A DNA stretch of 64,000 nt, taken from the NCBI GenBank assembly GCA_031002005.1, contig JARYHS010011408.1, positions 216,917,473 to 216,981,472 on the forward strand, written 5' to 3'. Of this stretch, positions 32,932 to 43,479 are shown piece by piece. This stretch comes from Vandiemenella viatica (lineage: Eukaryota; Arthropoda; Insecta; Orthoptera; Morabidae). The notes beneath the pieces were generated by a model that had not been told where the DNA came from, did not search any database, and was given only the letters and a program-made list of their open reading frames with translations. How positions within the stretch are numbered: the stretch's first letter is position 1; every line of letters begins with the position of its first letter. A program made the translations under genes and the position numbers.

Positions 32932-33145
32932 ATTTTTTTTCAAACTGCTTAACGTCTCTTAACCGCGAGGTCTTTAGAGACGGGAAAGGATGGGGGGCAA
33001 GGAACGGAAAGGAATTCGGCCTTGGCCTTTTGATGGAAGCATCTCGGCATTCACCTGGAGTGATTTGGGGAAACCATCGAAAACCAAAATCTGGATGCCC
33101 AACGGGGATTCGAACCGCCGTCCTCCCGAATGCGAGGCCAGAACG
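32932..33145 (-). mobile_element. SINE-1 copy (subfamily B) inside a LINE, with 14-bp target duplication
   Basis: Flanked by perfect GTTCCTTGAATATG (32918-32931 and 33146-33159). This lies in LINE coding sequence, so removing the SINE and one repeat rejoins SFLEY to the next segment. The tail appears as T8 at 32932, the 3' stem as ACGTCTCTTAAC...AGAGACGGG, and box B as GATTCGAACC. The 5' tRNA part is truncated at GGCCAGAACG. Confidence 0.93.
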
Positions 33146-33620
33146 GTTCCTTGAATATGGTGATATAGTATGGGACCCACATTTTTGGTATCAAATACAG
33201 GAGTTAGAAGCTGCTAGATTTGTCTTTGGATATTACCGCAGAACACAACCAATAACTGATATCATAAAGGACCTCATATGTGGTTCAGTGGAAGATAGAA
33301 GGGTGTAGAGAGTGCTGGGAGTGTACGAGGTGAATATTGGTGATGAGGAATGGAAAGATATTGGTATAAGAATTAGTAGTAGTGCATGGAAGCGAAAAGA
33401 TGAACATGACCACAAGCTGGCACTCGATTTCAGGCACAAGGGTGTGGGAAGATTTTTTTCTTTGTGAAAGGTGTCTGGCATTGTAATAAGTTACGAAGAG
33501 AAATGATGAGTAAATTATTAAAAACGCTGAACGAATTTAAAGTTGAAGTTTGTAGAGAGCAAAAGTAGGTGGGTGTGTACTGCAATTCCCATCGCAGTTA
33601 AATTACATTAAATTTGTCCG

Positions 33621-33912
33621 CTTTGGTTTATGTTAGAACTTCCCATTTGTCTACTTTGTGTCTGAAGGTGTCTCTTTCTGAGATGTCTGTTTCTCCTATG
33701 TTTGCATTTTACAATTCCTTCCGAATTTCATTCAACCAAGGTTTGGATTTTTAAGTGAAGTTACATAACCTATTATCTTTTTTGTCAATCGATTTAAGGT
33801 GAGCAAAGAATTTCATTCGCCTTTTTTATGTCAATTTCGATGTTTGAAAACTTTTCTGTTATTTTGATTGATTGTAGTGTGTAACCATCTTTAGTGAATC
33901 TTGTTTATTATT
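33621..33912 (-). mobile_element. LINE 3' coding fragment
   Basis: Minus-strand translation, with a few stops, gives KPWLNEIRKEL, NANIGETDISERDTFRHKVD and an upstream KITEKFSNIEIDIKKANE. This resembles the C-terminal VRQDLEKANIKRSEILDHKI of the LINE at 50980-52100, so it is the end of a related element in reverse orientation. It is interrupted near 33905 by the SINE-like copy. Confidence 0.6.
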
Positions 33913-33913
33913 A

Positions 33914-34078
33914 TTATTTTATAGTTTTATGCCTCCTCGACGATGAGGAATTCGGCCATGGACTTTTGAAGAAACCATCCCGCCATAGAAAACCCATGAC
34001 TTGATTACCGAACGGGGATTCAAACCTGCGTTCTCCCGAATGTGAGGCCAGAGCGTTAACACTCACCACCACGCTTTG
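33914..34078 (-). mobile_element. SINE-1 copy (subfamily A), internally deleted
   Basis: Minus strand. The GAATTCGGCCATGGAC body, GGGGATTCAAACCTGCG box B and CCACCACGC 5' end are present. The stretch between the 3' hairpin and the body is deleted. Confidence 0.75.
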
Positions 34079-34389
34079 TTTCCGTATTTATACTTCCTCC
34101 GATCACTTATTTTCAAGTTCAGACCCACAAGTCAGTAGCGAAAACTGACATGATACCAATAAACTTTATAACTATACATTTGTGTATAGAACAGTGTCGC
34201 AAATGATACAATGTAAATAAATGAAACTAGTAAAAACGCAAATTTCAGGCGCATGTAAAATTATTACGTAAACAATTGAATTAAATAAAACGACTTGCCA
34301 TTTAAGAACAGTAAAAAACTGGAACATTGAGAATTTCTTTTCTCAAAGTTTAAGTATTTTTTGATGGATGTTTATTAATAAAAAATGTC

Positions 34390-34704
34390 GTACTGGGTCA
34401 ATGGATTTCACTGAAAATTGGTAGGGTTATGGTACGGTTTAGCACACAGGATACTTTTCGTTCCAGAAAAATGAATAGTTTCTTTGGGGATGGAACACAA
34501 CGTAAACAAACGTAACAAAGTAAACAGAAGACGAGCCAAATAAAACACTACATTGGTCTCGACTGCGATCACAGCAAGCCAAGGGAACATAACGAGATTG
34601 AAATCAACTATGTTTCAGTAGTTCTCGAGTACCTGCAGCAATAATTTAAGAAGCCGACCCATGTACTGGTAGTCCACACAAATGAAGTCGCCGGCACAAG
34701 CTAA
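34390..34704 (+). mobile_element. Helitron 3' fragment
   Basis: Contains the segment GGATACTTTTCGTTCCAG and ends in AATGAAGTCGCCGGCACAAG followed by CTAA-T, compatible with the CTRR terminus and host T. No 5' end or coding sequence is recognised. Confidence 0.5.
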
Positions 34705-35110
34705 TCATTTATCGACATTTCCATAGCTCGCAATATTACATTACAACCCGCCACTTTTTTTAAACGAATGGAAGTGTATGGGTTTAGTGGTTCTGCCATT
34801 ATCTCATCTCAAATTCTTTTTAATGGGAGTTTTGATTCCTCAACGAAATATTTCGTGTAATCTCATACTAAATAATAATAACACAATGGAGGCATCGCAT
34901 CCGTACACCGAATTTGGACATGACACCTACTAGTCTACTCAGTCATTGTGTCTGAGCGGATCCTAAGATAAGATTCGACCGTCTGCGGTGGAACGGTAGC
35001 CCTCTAGCAGTCACTGGGCCGTGCCTTGGCCGACGTCCAATAGACATCAACTGTCACCTGCCCCGCGCGGCGCTGCAGTCGTGCGCAAACAACTCCGCGC
35101 TCTGAATTTT
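34705..35110. other. Unassigned stretch
   Basis: GC-rich from 34975 to 35110. It could be the 5' portion of the LINE that follows, but no motif is visible. Confidence 0.35.
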
Positions 35111-35149
35111 AAGCGACGTTGAACGCTGAGGCATTTTTAAGTACTGAGC

Positions 35150-35860
35150 TTGACTTTCTCCAAAAATATCAGATGTCTCATCTGGAAACACTCAACAACA
35201 TATTGTGCCTATGCTATTCCGAAGGAAAAGTTTTCGAGAATGTATAAGCTTCGAGAGGAAGCCTCAAATTATACAGCGGAAATGCTGGCCATCTCAAAAG
35301 CCTGGAATACGGATTACAGTCGCCAAAAAGGACCATTCTAATATTAACGGATTCCAAACCATCCCTAAAAAAATATTATCTTTCAAAAATAACAATCGAA
35401 ATGATTTTTTTGATAATGAAGATCATACAGACCTGCAGTCAATTCACCAACCTAAGCAAAAAAGTCACCTACCAGAAAACGAAGAGGCGGACTGCCTAGC
35501 AAAGAGTGCTATGAGAAGCGGTGAGGAAGAGACAAAGTTACCATGGCTAAATTATCACTAACTTCCTTAAGAAAAACTGCAGGGGAGAGAGAATAACCGG
35601 AAACACCAAAACTTAGAAGTCGCCATTAGCTTGCGTCCCCCCCCCCCCCCCGATATCAACATCCCAGTTGCATCAAAAAGACGCTCCATCAAGAGAACTA
35701 ATAACTACAATAGCTAGATTAAAGCTCATCTATATACAATTAAAGCAATTGAATCTCCACTGTGTGGTTGTGAAGAAGATATAGAATGCGACATTAATCA
35801 CATGTACTTCGACTGCAAGAAATACTGTCACAACATCACGAACTTCATGAAAACTCTTTC
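35150..35860 (+). pseudogene. LINE RNase H / C-terminal domain remnant
   Basis: YTAEMLAISKAWN (near 35270-35310) matches the E-containing block of retrotransposon RNase H. ILTDSKPSLK is readable in a shifted frame near 35330-35370. NEEADCLAKSAMRSGEE (near 35475-35530) matches the last Asp block (N-E-x-A-D-x-L-A-K). The C-terminal Cys-type pattern is broken. Several stops and a C-run at 35637-35651 interrupt the frame. Confidence 0.7.
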
Positions 35861-35868
35861 ACAAAAGA

Positions 35869-36099
35869 CCGAGCGTGGCCGCTGAGCGGTGAACGCTTTC
35901 GCCTCGCATTCGGGAGGACGCCGGTTCGAATCCCCGTCCGGGCATCCAAATTTGGGTTTTCCATGGTTTCCCCGAATAACTCCACGCAAATGCCGGGATG
36001 CTTCCTTCAAAAGGCCATGGCCGAATTCCTTCCCGTTCCTTGTCCCCAGTCCCATCTCTCTTCTAATGACCTCGACGTCTACGAGGCGTAAAGCCATAA

Positions 36100-36144
<45 letters not shown>
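35869..36144 (+). mobile_element. SINE-1 copy (subfamily A), full length with poly-A
   Basis: Begins ACCGAGCGTGGCCGCTGAGC (box A region), box B GGTTCGAATCCCC near 35922-35934, the whole body, the 3' TTCTAATGACCTCGACG...GAGGCGTAAAGCCATAAC and a run of about 40 A. It is one of the two best full-length copies. A candidate target duplication is TTCACAAAAG against TTCGACAAAG. Confidence 0.92.
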
Positions 36145-36146
<2 letters not shown>

Positions 36147-36330
36147 CGACAAAGATGGTATCCAGTCACCAATCAACATAAATCATTTACTGGCCACTGA
36201 AAATGTTGTTATACATCGCTTGATCCTATCATTTGTCAGAAATATACCTTAATAGTCTAGAAGAGAACAATTTAACTTGGTATGGCTGTATGACCAAAAG
36301 GTTAATGCCAATAAATAAAAATAAATATCA

Positions 36331-37740
36331 TATTGGACACAACGACAATATTTTCAAAGAGGAGTATTTTCTACCAAAGTAAACAGAACGTCTTTACAGA
36401 TATGCAAGTGTAGCTAATGTTTGTCTGAGTTTCTGTTACCAACAATTTGGTCCTTATTATTATGTTGACAATTTTTCTGGAAGAATTGATATAACAGCAA
36501 GCAAAGCACATGCTCACTGTACGAGGTTGCTAGGTGGTAATAATCAAAACTTGCCATGAATTTGCCCAGTTTTGAAGTTGCAGTAGGACTATATTCTTGA
36601 AAGTTTTCCCCGACGCCCGTCATATTTAATTACGTGTTGCCACATATGAAGATATTCCAAATTAACGTAATGAACAGTGGTTTTATTTGATCAGCATTAG
36701 CACTGCCTGTATGAGTCAATGGCAGTACAGCTGAAGAGCTGGAAATTCCTCTAAGTGGCTAGTGATATGTAAAAATGGCTAATATGGTCAACAATATTAA
36801 TAACTATTTTAGACCTTATTTAATGAATGTAGCAACATAATTACTTTTCCGTAGAATCTTCAATCGCTTGTGATGCATACGTTGAGATTAATGGCCTACG
36901 CTCGTTGAAAGATGTCAAGAAAGCCAGCAGGTTTTAACTTCATCCATGACCAGTGCATCGTCCTCGAAAATATAGTATAGTAGGGATAAACCCTGTTACA
37001 CGAAAACCGTGGGTGGTTACTTAAATTTGTTTTAGAATGCATACCGGTAACCACGTCATAAGTTCGGATAAAAAAAAATTACAATTCTACATAGTAAAAT
37101 CTCTCTATACCCTGGGGTTTTTCGCTACTTTTTCCACAACAGACAATGGGAGATAAACAGAATACGCAATGATTAAAGCAGACTCGCAGCATTTATGCCG
37201 GGCGTTCCAGTGGTTTTATTTCTGCCCTCAGTTTTTTTTTTTTTTTTACTTGCAATTACTTCAATAAATCCCATCAAAAATTACCTAAATGTTTATTGTT
37301 ATGAAAAGGTTTCTATGGAAAGCATAATTTCAAAAACGAATAACGATTACTTATTTGTTTGATATATTTTATGAATTCTTACGTTTTGTGTAAACTTTCT
37401 CTGAGTTTTGGTAAACTTTGCTGTTTCTTATCTTCTGACAAAAAATCTTAGTTTATGTTATGATCTGGTTCTAGTATCTGCTACAGAGATTAGATCGTAA
37501 ACATCAGATGTTCTTCTCCTTACATGAATTTAGGCATTTAATGACACTGAATAAACAAATAGCAACATTTAAGCTTAAACGAACGACGCATATATCTCTT
37601 TGTCTCATCATTATTATTATTTTATCGCTGCCCTTCATATTTGTGTGCAGTTTCCTCCGCAGCATACAATTTCCTTTTAGGTGGCACTTCAGTTAGATTT
37701 CCTTTTAACTATATGCGTGCAAATACAATCATGTAACTAA
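36331..37740. other. Unassigned stretch
   Basis: No gene or repeat is recognised apart from a T-run near 37230-37247. Confidence 0.35.
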
Positions 37741-37830
37741 CACTTCGGGCAATATCGAGACTCGCCGAAGATTGCCGAACTATTCAGTTTACGTCCAGTC
37801 TCCAGGTTCAACGCATTTTATTATAGTGGA
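37741..37830 (-). repeat. Dispersed repeat R (copy 2)
   Basis: The complement of this segment shares CCTGGAGACTGG, CTTCGGCGAGTCTCGATA and GCCCGAAGTG with 18751-18838. Confidence 0.6.
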
Positions 37831-38863
37831 TTCTTAATCCATGGCATTGAGTTTTGTCGCACAACGCAACAACGCATTCGTCAACTACCGCACGAAACTG
37901 CTATTTAACAACTGTGGTCAACTATGAAACTGTTCGACACAGTATCCTTTTTCGTGCTGCTCTGTGCTGGCCTATGATGCCCGTCCTGAGCCACACGGAT
38001 CTACAGCATGTGTGCTTAGGGAAACAGTGCCTACTAGGGTCTCGAAGACTCGTCGACAACGAAGATGCAATAAAAACAAACGACAGGTTTTGAATGTTTA
38101 TCGTTAAATGGTCGTCGTTATTTTTCAGCTGTATATTCTTTCTTTTCCCAGTTGCAGCATCACGAAATTGATGCACTTTTAGAGGCAATGAGTCCAAGAG
38201 AGTAAGATGCATGCATAACCCAAATGTGAACCACGAACTACGATGACTCATCCGAATGACTGAAATCTCTTTCACAAGGCAGTGAAACGCGACGTCACAA
38301 GTTATAGCGCAACTATGAAATACTGCAGTAGGTGTCGCATTATCTTTCTCTACAGCACGACGCTGTTTGCTTCGTAGAGAATTTATTACACGTGACTGCC
38401 TGCGGCGTGTCTCCTCCACCATGAATCATCAGTGCCCCGAGCTTAACAGTTATTGTAATCAGAAATAGTACTGTGACTGGTGGTAATATGTCTTGCTTTC
38501 CATCGTGTCCAGGCTTAACTGCACACTTGGCACCGTGTGCTTTTAAAGTTATGCCTGTTAAGTATCTCTTCCCTGATCTTATTTTAGGTTACATTGACCG
38601 AAAGACATGTGTGGCGGATAAGAAGCGATACGAACTATTGAGTATTTCGTTCTGCTAATTCATGACATTGTCAAGAACGACTAAGTTACAACAGGGAAAA
38701 TACAGGTTTTATTTCTTTTCTTCAGACTAATTCTGAAAATAAACCCGATGACACATTGTTGTTAAGACATTAGTAGATCACGTACCGCTTCTTTCGTGAC
38801 CAGTAAGTTCAACTTACTGTCTCTAGGTATGTCTCTTTTATTCTTTCCTGCGATCAGTGTCTG
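37831..38863. other. Unassigned stretch
   Basis: A 166-codon minus frame (38422-37922) has no recognised domain. I do not call it a gene. Confidence 0.35.
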
Positions 38864-38866
38864 TAA

Positions 38867-40003
38867 CCCGGGGCGCACATTGAGCTGTGTGGCGCAGTAG
38901 GGGCAACGCAGAGCAGGGCAGGGCAGCACAGACTGGCAGTTACTCGCGCATATTACAGCGCAGTTTCGTGCGGCAGTTTACAAAGCATTGTTTTGTGCGA
39001 AAAACCGACAATAAAGCATAACCAAAAACATATCGATGCAAAAACTCGATTTTTGATTTCTGAATCAGATTGGGATGCCGAGCTTGGAAAATTGTTATTA
39101 CTTTAACAGAAGCTGAGTTAAATAAAACTATGCAAAAGTGAGTATATGAAAAGAAGAAACTCTCATCTGGCTTTTGCAGTGACAAGAGAATTCTCAAAAG
39201 ATAATTTCCGGATGACTCGAGCGGAGATTCACGGCATAATGTAACCTGTTATTTTCTCGACAAAGCTCAAATATCTATTAGAACTGAAGAAAATCTCGCT
39301 GTATTTTCGTGGTTATTTTTTTAATTATTTAGCGTTTGATGATACATGACATTTATAAGAATGTTTCTCTCTTTTATTTCATATTGTATTTTTTAAGAAA
39401 ACTATATAACGGAACATAAACACTTGAAACTAAAAAAGCAGTGTCAACAAATTGTTTCTCGGGGACACTATTGAATGATGTAGTCCAAATAATAAGAAAA
39501 CAAATAATGTGATAATAGCCCATATATATCAATCTTTTTCGAAGTTTTATTGAAAATGAATTCAAAAAAAGAAAAGAAAAGTGAAAATTGTAAGTGGACA
39601 GTTGTATGATAAATAAATGCTAAATTTACTCGCCACTTATTGGGCTCATTGTACAAATCTCTTGTTTAAATTTAATTTTTATGTATTTTTTATGACTGAT
39701 ATTGTGAATCGCAGGTTGGTTACGCACCAGATTAATCGATTTTTCTTATTCCATAGTTGAAAATGATTATAAGTAAAGCAAGATTATAAATAACGCAAGA
39801 AGTGTTACGTTGTAAACCGGCACGAGTGAGCTGCGTGGCACAGTTTCTGTGTCGTGATCACAACGTCGCGCAGGCCACGTGCGGCGCTGTACTGCGCTGC
39901 CCTGCTCTGCGTCTCAATACGCGCTGTTCCGCCCCAAAACATACAGACACAGAAACTCTGCTGCGCTGCGCTGCGTCGATTGCGCGTGAATGTGCGCCCA
40001 GCC
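38867..40003. mobile_element. Probable PIF/Harbinger-type DNA transposon (1137 bp)
   Basis: Terminal inverted repeats share GGGCGCACATT at 38870-38882 and its complement at 39990-40000. TAA flanks both ends (38864-38866, 40004-40006), the 3-bp duplication typical of this superfamily. Both ends are GC-rich with repeated GCGCTGC/GCAGCGC motifs. The interior is AT-rich, with only weak coding traces (SESDWDAELGKLLLL near 39059-39105). Superfamily assignment rests mainly on the TAA. Confidence 0.6.
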
Positions 40004-40117
40004 TAAGAGTGGCTAGCATACAAACCAACTCACAAACAGTTTTTTTGGACACCATCAAAAAGTCTCTTTGATTCGATGGTTTGGAATACAGAAACTCTTA
40101 TTGATTTTTTTTTTTAA

Positions 40118-40340
40118 CGCATTCGGGAGGACGGCGGTTCGAATCCCCGTTCGGGCATTCAGATTTGGGTTTTTGGGTTTTCCATGGTTTCCCAACTCAC
40201 TCCAGGCGAATTCCGGGATGCTTCCTTTAAAAGGCCATGGCCTAATTCCTTCCCATTCCTTGCCCCCCCCATCCGTTCCCGTCTCTAAAGACCTCGCTAT
40301 TAAGAGACGTTTTTTTTAAAAAAAAAAAAACAAAAAAAAA
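40118..40340 (+). mobile_element. SINE-1 copy (subfamily B), 5' truncated
   Basis: Starts at AACGCATTCGGGAGGACGG, inside the tRNA part. It has box B GGTTCGAATCCCC, the body with an extra TTTTGGG repeat, and the 3' stem CGTCTCTAAAGACC...AAGAGACG followed by mixed T and A runs. It lies just 3' of the Harbinger-type element. Confidence 0.88.
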
Positions 40341-41565
40341 CAAAAAAAACAGGTTTTGAACGTTTAAGCATTCACAGAACAGATGGATTCGAACATATAG
40401 TTGTGTTGCAAATGTTTAATCAGCTATGAAGAGTTAACAAGTGTAATAAATTTGTTTCTGCTGAAATTTTCGGATACAGTACCTAGCATTGAGTGAAAGA
40501 TAGACCCTGGTAGCCATGTCAGATAAAGGAGATGTTAATTGTTCAAACTTATAATCAGATTTGGACATCGACATGATACTAATGATAATCTAATCCAGCA
40601 AAGACTCTAATAAAGTTTCTGTGCCAGAAATAATTGAAACAATGCTTACTTTGAATCTTCCTGCAACATAGCTAAATCTGACATCGCTGCTTTAGCACAA
40701 GTTGTTCGTTCTGCAGAAGAAACATGTAAAACTGGTTCTCGGGTCCAACTGGATTTACTTTCTTCAGATCCCTTGTTCAACGTATATGCAATAGATTTAC
40801 ACACATTACCAACAGCTGCAAGAAGCCAAGGTAAAAGTCAATCCTGCAGCAATCAATACATTTCACAGCCATGCGTATCATTAATAGACTACATGCCTAG
40901 TTTTATGTCTCTTTATAACCTCCACAGTTTAAGAGGAAAAATCTATTTTAAAGCTAGGAATAAAACCCAATAAAAATTGCTCCCAAGTTTCACTAATTTG
41001 AATAGAATGTTAGCATTGGCAAGGGAAAGTCAGTTCTATATGGAGACAGTGATGTTGTGAGAACAACCGATGAAAAAAAATCACTTACCTTACATTAAGC
41101 TTTTACAAAAATAAGATTCAAATTAAAAAACGAAAAAAATTGGTTATATGGTTATTCGATAGAGTTCTAAAAACTGAAACATCTTGTATAGAAGCTAAGA
41201 TTCGCGGTTTAATTTCATGTGAGATTCAAAACATCATGCTTAGTTGGATCCTGCCAAATAAAGCGTATTTGCCATGGCTGCAGAGGGATTACGGACAGTA
41301 CATTCATTCCTTGTTTTTCTAAGTGAGTAGGTTACTGTGGTGAACGCTGATAAGCGAAGTATGTTGTGACTATGAAGATGGAAGAAAATAAACGGTGTCT
41401 CTCCTGCTGTTCAGTTCGGGTCTGCACTTCACCAAAGACACCACAGGAATGATAAGATTTACGTCACATCCCACAGACACGCCATACGAACTGCAGAGAA
41501 GTTTGGGATTTAACAGAGATGTGTGAAAACTACTTCAACCATGTGACTTATACTACCCATTTCAA
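40341..41565. other. Unassigned stretch with short frames
   Basis: Frames at 40773-40973 and 41140-41322 are open but have no family motif. A decayed protein gene of a transposon is possible. I cannot assign it. Confidence 0.35.
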
Positions 41566-41826
41566 GTGCCACACTCCATCACGGAGCTAGAACATTTGCT
41601 TGTTAAAGATTTGAAATGTAAATGTCTTGGCATAACATTTGATAACAAGCTCAACTTGACAGGGTACATTGGACAGGTACTAAGAAAAGGTTTCAAAATC
41701 CTGCACTTGTTGGAGAGAGTGATGAGGGGATGTACGAGAGAATTAAAGGAATTGGGTTACAAAACTTTGGTCAGACCATTTCTTGAATATGATGGTGTAA
41801 TATGGGTCCAACATTTTGAATATTAA
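41566..41826 (+). pseudogene. LINE reverse transcriptase C-terminal fragment
   Basis: Open frame reading CKCLGITFDNKLNLTGYIGQ, then KILHLLERVMRGCTREL and ELGYKTLVRPFLEYDGVIW. This is the thumb-distal region (LGxxFDxxL and YKTLVRPxLEY are the hallmark blocks). Later pieces in other frames (QVLSLEITAEHNQ, EDRR-like) continue to about 41960. It lacks the catalytic core. Confidence 0.82.
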
Positions 41827-42305
41827 GTACATGAGTTGAAGAGGTGCAAAGAAGTGATGCAAGTATTGTCTCTGGAAATTACGGCAGAACACAATCAGTA
41901 ACAGACATGATAGAAGAGCTGGAATGAGATTCATTGGAAGACAGAAGGAGGGCGAAGAGAGTCATGGGAGTGAACAAAGCTTATATTGATGACGAGGCGC
42001 GGAAAGATATTAGCGTAAGAATTAAAAGTATTGCATGGTAGGGAAAAGAGACTATGACCACAAGCTGGCACTCGATATCAGGCACAAGGGCGAGGGGAGA
42101 TTTTGTTTCTGAGGTAACAGGATCAGGGATTGGAATAAATTACCAGGAGAATTGATCAATAATTTACCAAAAACGTTGAAATAATATTAATTTTAATCTG
42201 CAGAGGGCAAAAGTAGGTAGGTACAGAAAAGGGGAAAAAATGGGTGCGTATGGAAATCGCTACAAGAGTGTGCGTTCCATCGCAATTAAATTAAATTAAA
42301 TTAAA
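41566..42305 (+). mobile_element. CR1/jockey-like LINE 3' copy
   Basis: Same family as 32060-33620. The reverse transcriptase C-terminal part is followed by a 3' region with ATCAGGCACAAGGGCGAGGG and GCAGAGGGCAAAAGTAGG. It ends in AATTAAATTAAATTAAATTA (42286-42305), a TTAAA-type tail. Confidence 0.85.
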
Positions 42306-42472
42306 AATCGGCCAAAGATATGGGTACACCTAGGAAATAGTGTTCAATATGACAGGAACATCTAACTATCAATGGTTAATAAAGAGATATTGAGTTAAAT
42401 GAAAGTAAGTTCAGTCGCAACCTCAATCCTGTAACGTTTCAGTGTTATATGTTGTTCATTCGTTTATTGAAA

Positions 42473-42722
42473 CCGAGCGTGGTGTGTGGACGGGTAATGT
42501 TCCTTGCCTCACATTCGGGAGGACGTGGGTTCGAATCCCCGTCCTGGCATCCAGATTTGGGTTGTCCATGGTTTCCCCCAAATCACTCCAGGCGAATTCC
42601 GGAATGCTTCCTTCAAAAAGGCCATGGCCGAATTCCTTCCCGTTCCTTGTCCCCAGTCCCATCCCGCCTCTAATGACCTTAATAGCCGTCGACGAGGCGT
42701 AAAGCAATAATAATAATAATAA
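42473..42722 (+). mobile_element. SINE-1 copy (subfamily A), full length
   Basis: Begins ACCGAGCGTGGTGTGTGGAC, box B GGTTCGAATCCCC at about 42528, complete body, 3' stem CGCCTCTAATGACC...GAGGCGTAAAGC and an AAT-type tail (42709-42722). Confidence 0.92.
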
Positions 42723-43035
42723 AAAGTTTACTGAATCCATCTTGCTTCAGTACGTGATGAATGAATTCCAGATTGACAGTTTGCTGTGCTATGAGGGACT
42801 GGCCCATATTAGTTCAGTGTTTGTTTTTTTTCTATCTTTTGGTAAACCAGCTCCTAAAAAGAGATCTCTTGCGACTGTTTTTTTTCGGGCTTTCGCAGGT
42901 CCACCCAATTCCCGTTGTTCCCCTTTACATTCTTGTAGCAACCCCTGTAATCAATGTTGACACCAATTAGTCAGTGAGAATCAAGATAGGGGAGGGACGC
43001 AGTGGCCCCACCGTAATTAGAATCAGAATTGTTAA
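42723..43035. other. Unassigned stretch
   Basis: Short frames only. A frame opening after an AG near 42898 was considered as an exon and rejected for lack of motifs. Confidence 0.35.
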
Positions 43036-43177
43036 AGTGGATTACCGAGCGTAGCGGGTGAGCGGTAACGCTCTGGCCTTACATTCGAGAGGACGCGGGG
43101 TCAAATTCCGTCCGACAATCAAGATTTGGGTTTTCCATGGTTTCTCAAAAATCACTCCGGGATGGTTCCTTGAGCGT
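43036..43177 (+). mobile_element. SINE-1 5' half, diverged
   Basis: ACCGAGCGTAGCGGGTGAGC head, box B eroded to GGGGTCAAATTCCG, body to the GGGATGGTTCCTTGAG segment, then stops. The 3' half is missing. Confidence 0.75.
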
Positions 43178-43214
43178 TTATCCTAAGGGTGGACTATTTG
43201 TATTGCCAACTGTC

Positions 43215-43410
43215 TGCGAAACGTCAATGTCAGATATATTTTCCTTTATGAAATCGACAGTTCAGATCGGAGATTGGGAACCAGCCAGCTTTCTCCTAAG
43301 TGATTACGGGAAACCGGCTGAAACCGCAATCATGACAGCTGGTACTCACGGACCAAAACTCGAACATGGCTCCGTTCTATCTTTCCCGTCGAGTGTGGTC
43401 GGGACATAAC
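43215..43410 (+). repeat. Dispersed repeat S (copy 1)
   Basis: Shares with 62335-62530 the ordered segments GGAGATTGGG/GATGATTGGGG, GATTACGGGAAACCG/GATTGCGGAAAACCG, AATCATG and GGTAC-CACGGA. The element it comes from is unidentified. The short frame across it has no known domain. Confidence 0.5.
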
Positions 43411-43479
43411 GCGCATAGCCAAACTTACAAACATCATTCTGTATACTAATGCTACGCTTCTCAGATAATAAATCTTGGC

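Larger units (their letters stand above)
32080..33310 (+). pseudogene. LINE reverse transcriptase fragments
   Basis: First piece (32085-32245): GGQIDTVELDLSNAFDRVSH, holding the first catalytic Asp block (D-x-S-x-A-F-D). Second piece near 32355-32450: FAYNIMLYDRIKTVENCERL, where the usual FADD has become FAYN. Third piece after the SINE-2: GKGFKILHFLERVMSGCSRE, then ELGYKHLVRSFLEYD, interrupted by SINE-1. The final piece (33146-33310) is VWDPHFWYQIQELEAARFVF, then GYYRRTQPITDI and EDRRV. The order and motifs fit CR1/jockey-group elements, though I cannot fix the clade. Confidence 0.8.
32060..33620 (+). mobile_element. CR1/jockey-like LINE relic with two nested SINEs
   Basis: A non-LTR retrotransposon remnant split into three parts by a minus-strand SINE-2 (32562-32775) and a minus-strand SINE-1 (32932-33145). 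Coding pieces run in the right order along the plus strand. The 3' end (33480-33620) with GTAGAGAGCAAAAGTAGG matches the copies at 3380-3560 and 42110-42305. It is dead, with many stops. Confidence 0.85.
35110..36330 (+). mobile_element. LINE 3' part with RNase H remnant and nested SINE
   Basis: Coding remnants of an RNase H-bearing non-LTR element (35150-35870) are followed by a SINE-1 insertion (35869-36144). The LINE's own 3' end follows: GGCTGTATGACCAAAAGG, then TTAATGCCAATAAATAAAAA (about 36280-36325), a terminus typical of jockey-group elements. Confidence 0.7.

Noticed and set aside
37922..38422. 166-codon minus frame, the longest outside known elements
   Set aside because: No recognisable domain, low-complexity start, and adjacent to repeat R; probably chance or old transposon sequence.
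40773..41322. Two short open frames
   Set aside because: No motif or splice evidence. Kept only as a remark in the unassigned stretch.
42742..42960. Possible further P450 exon or short gene (two overlapping frames)
   Set aside because: There is an AG acceptor-like site near 42898 but no P450 motif and no good donor.
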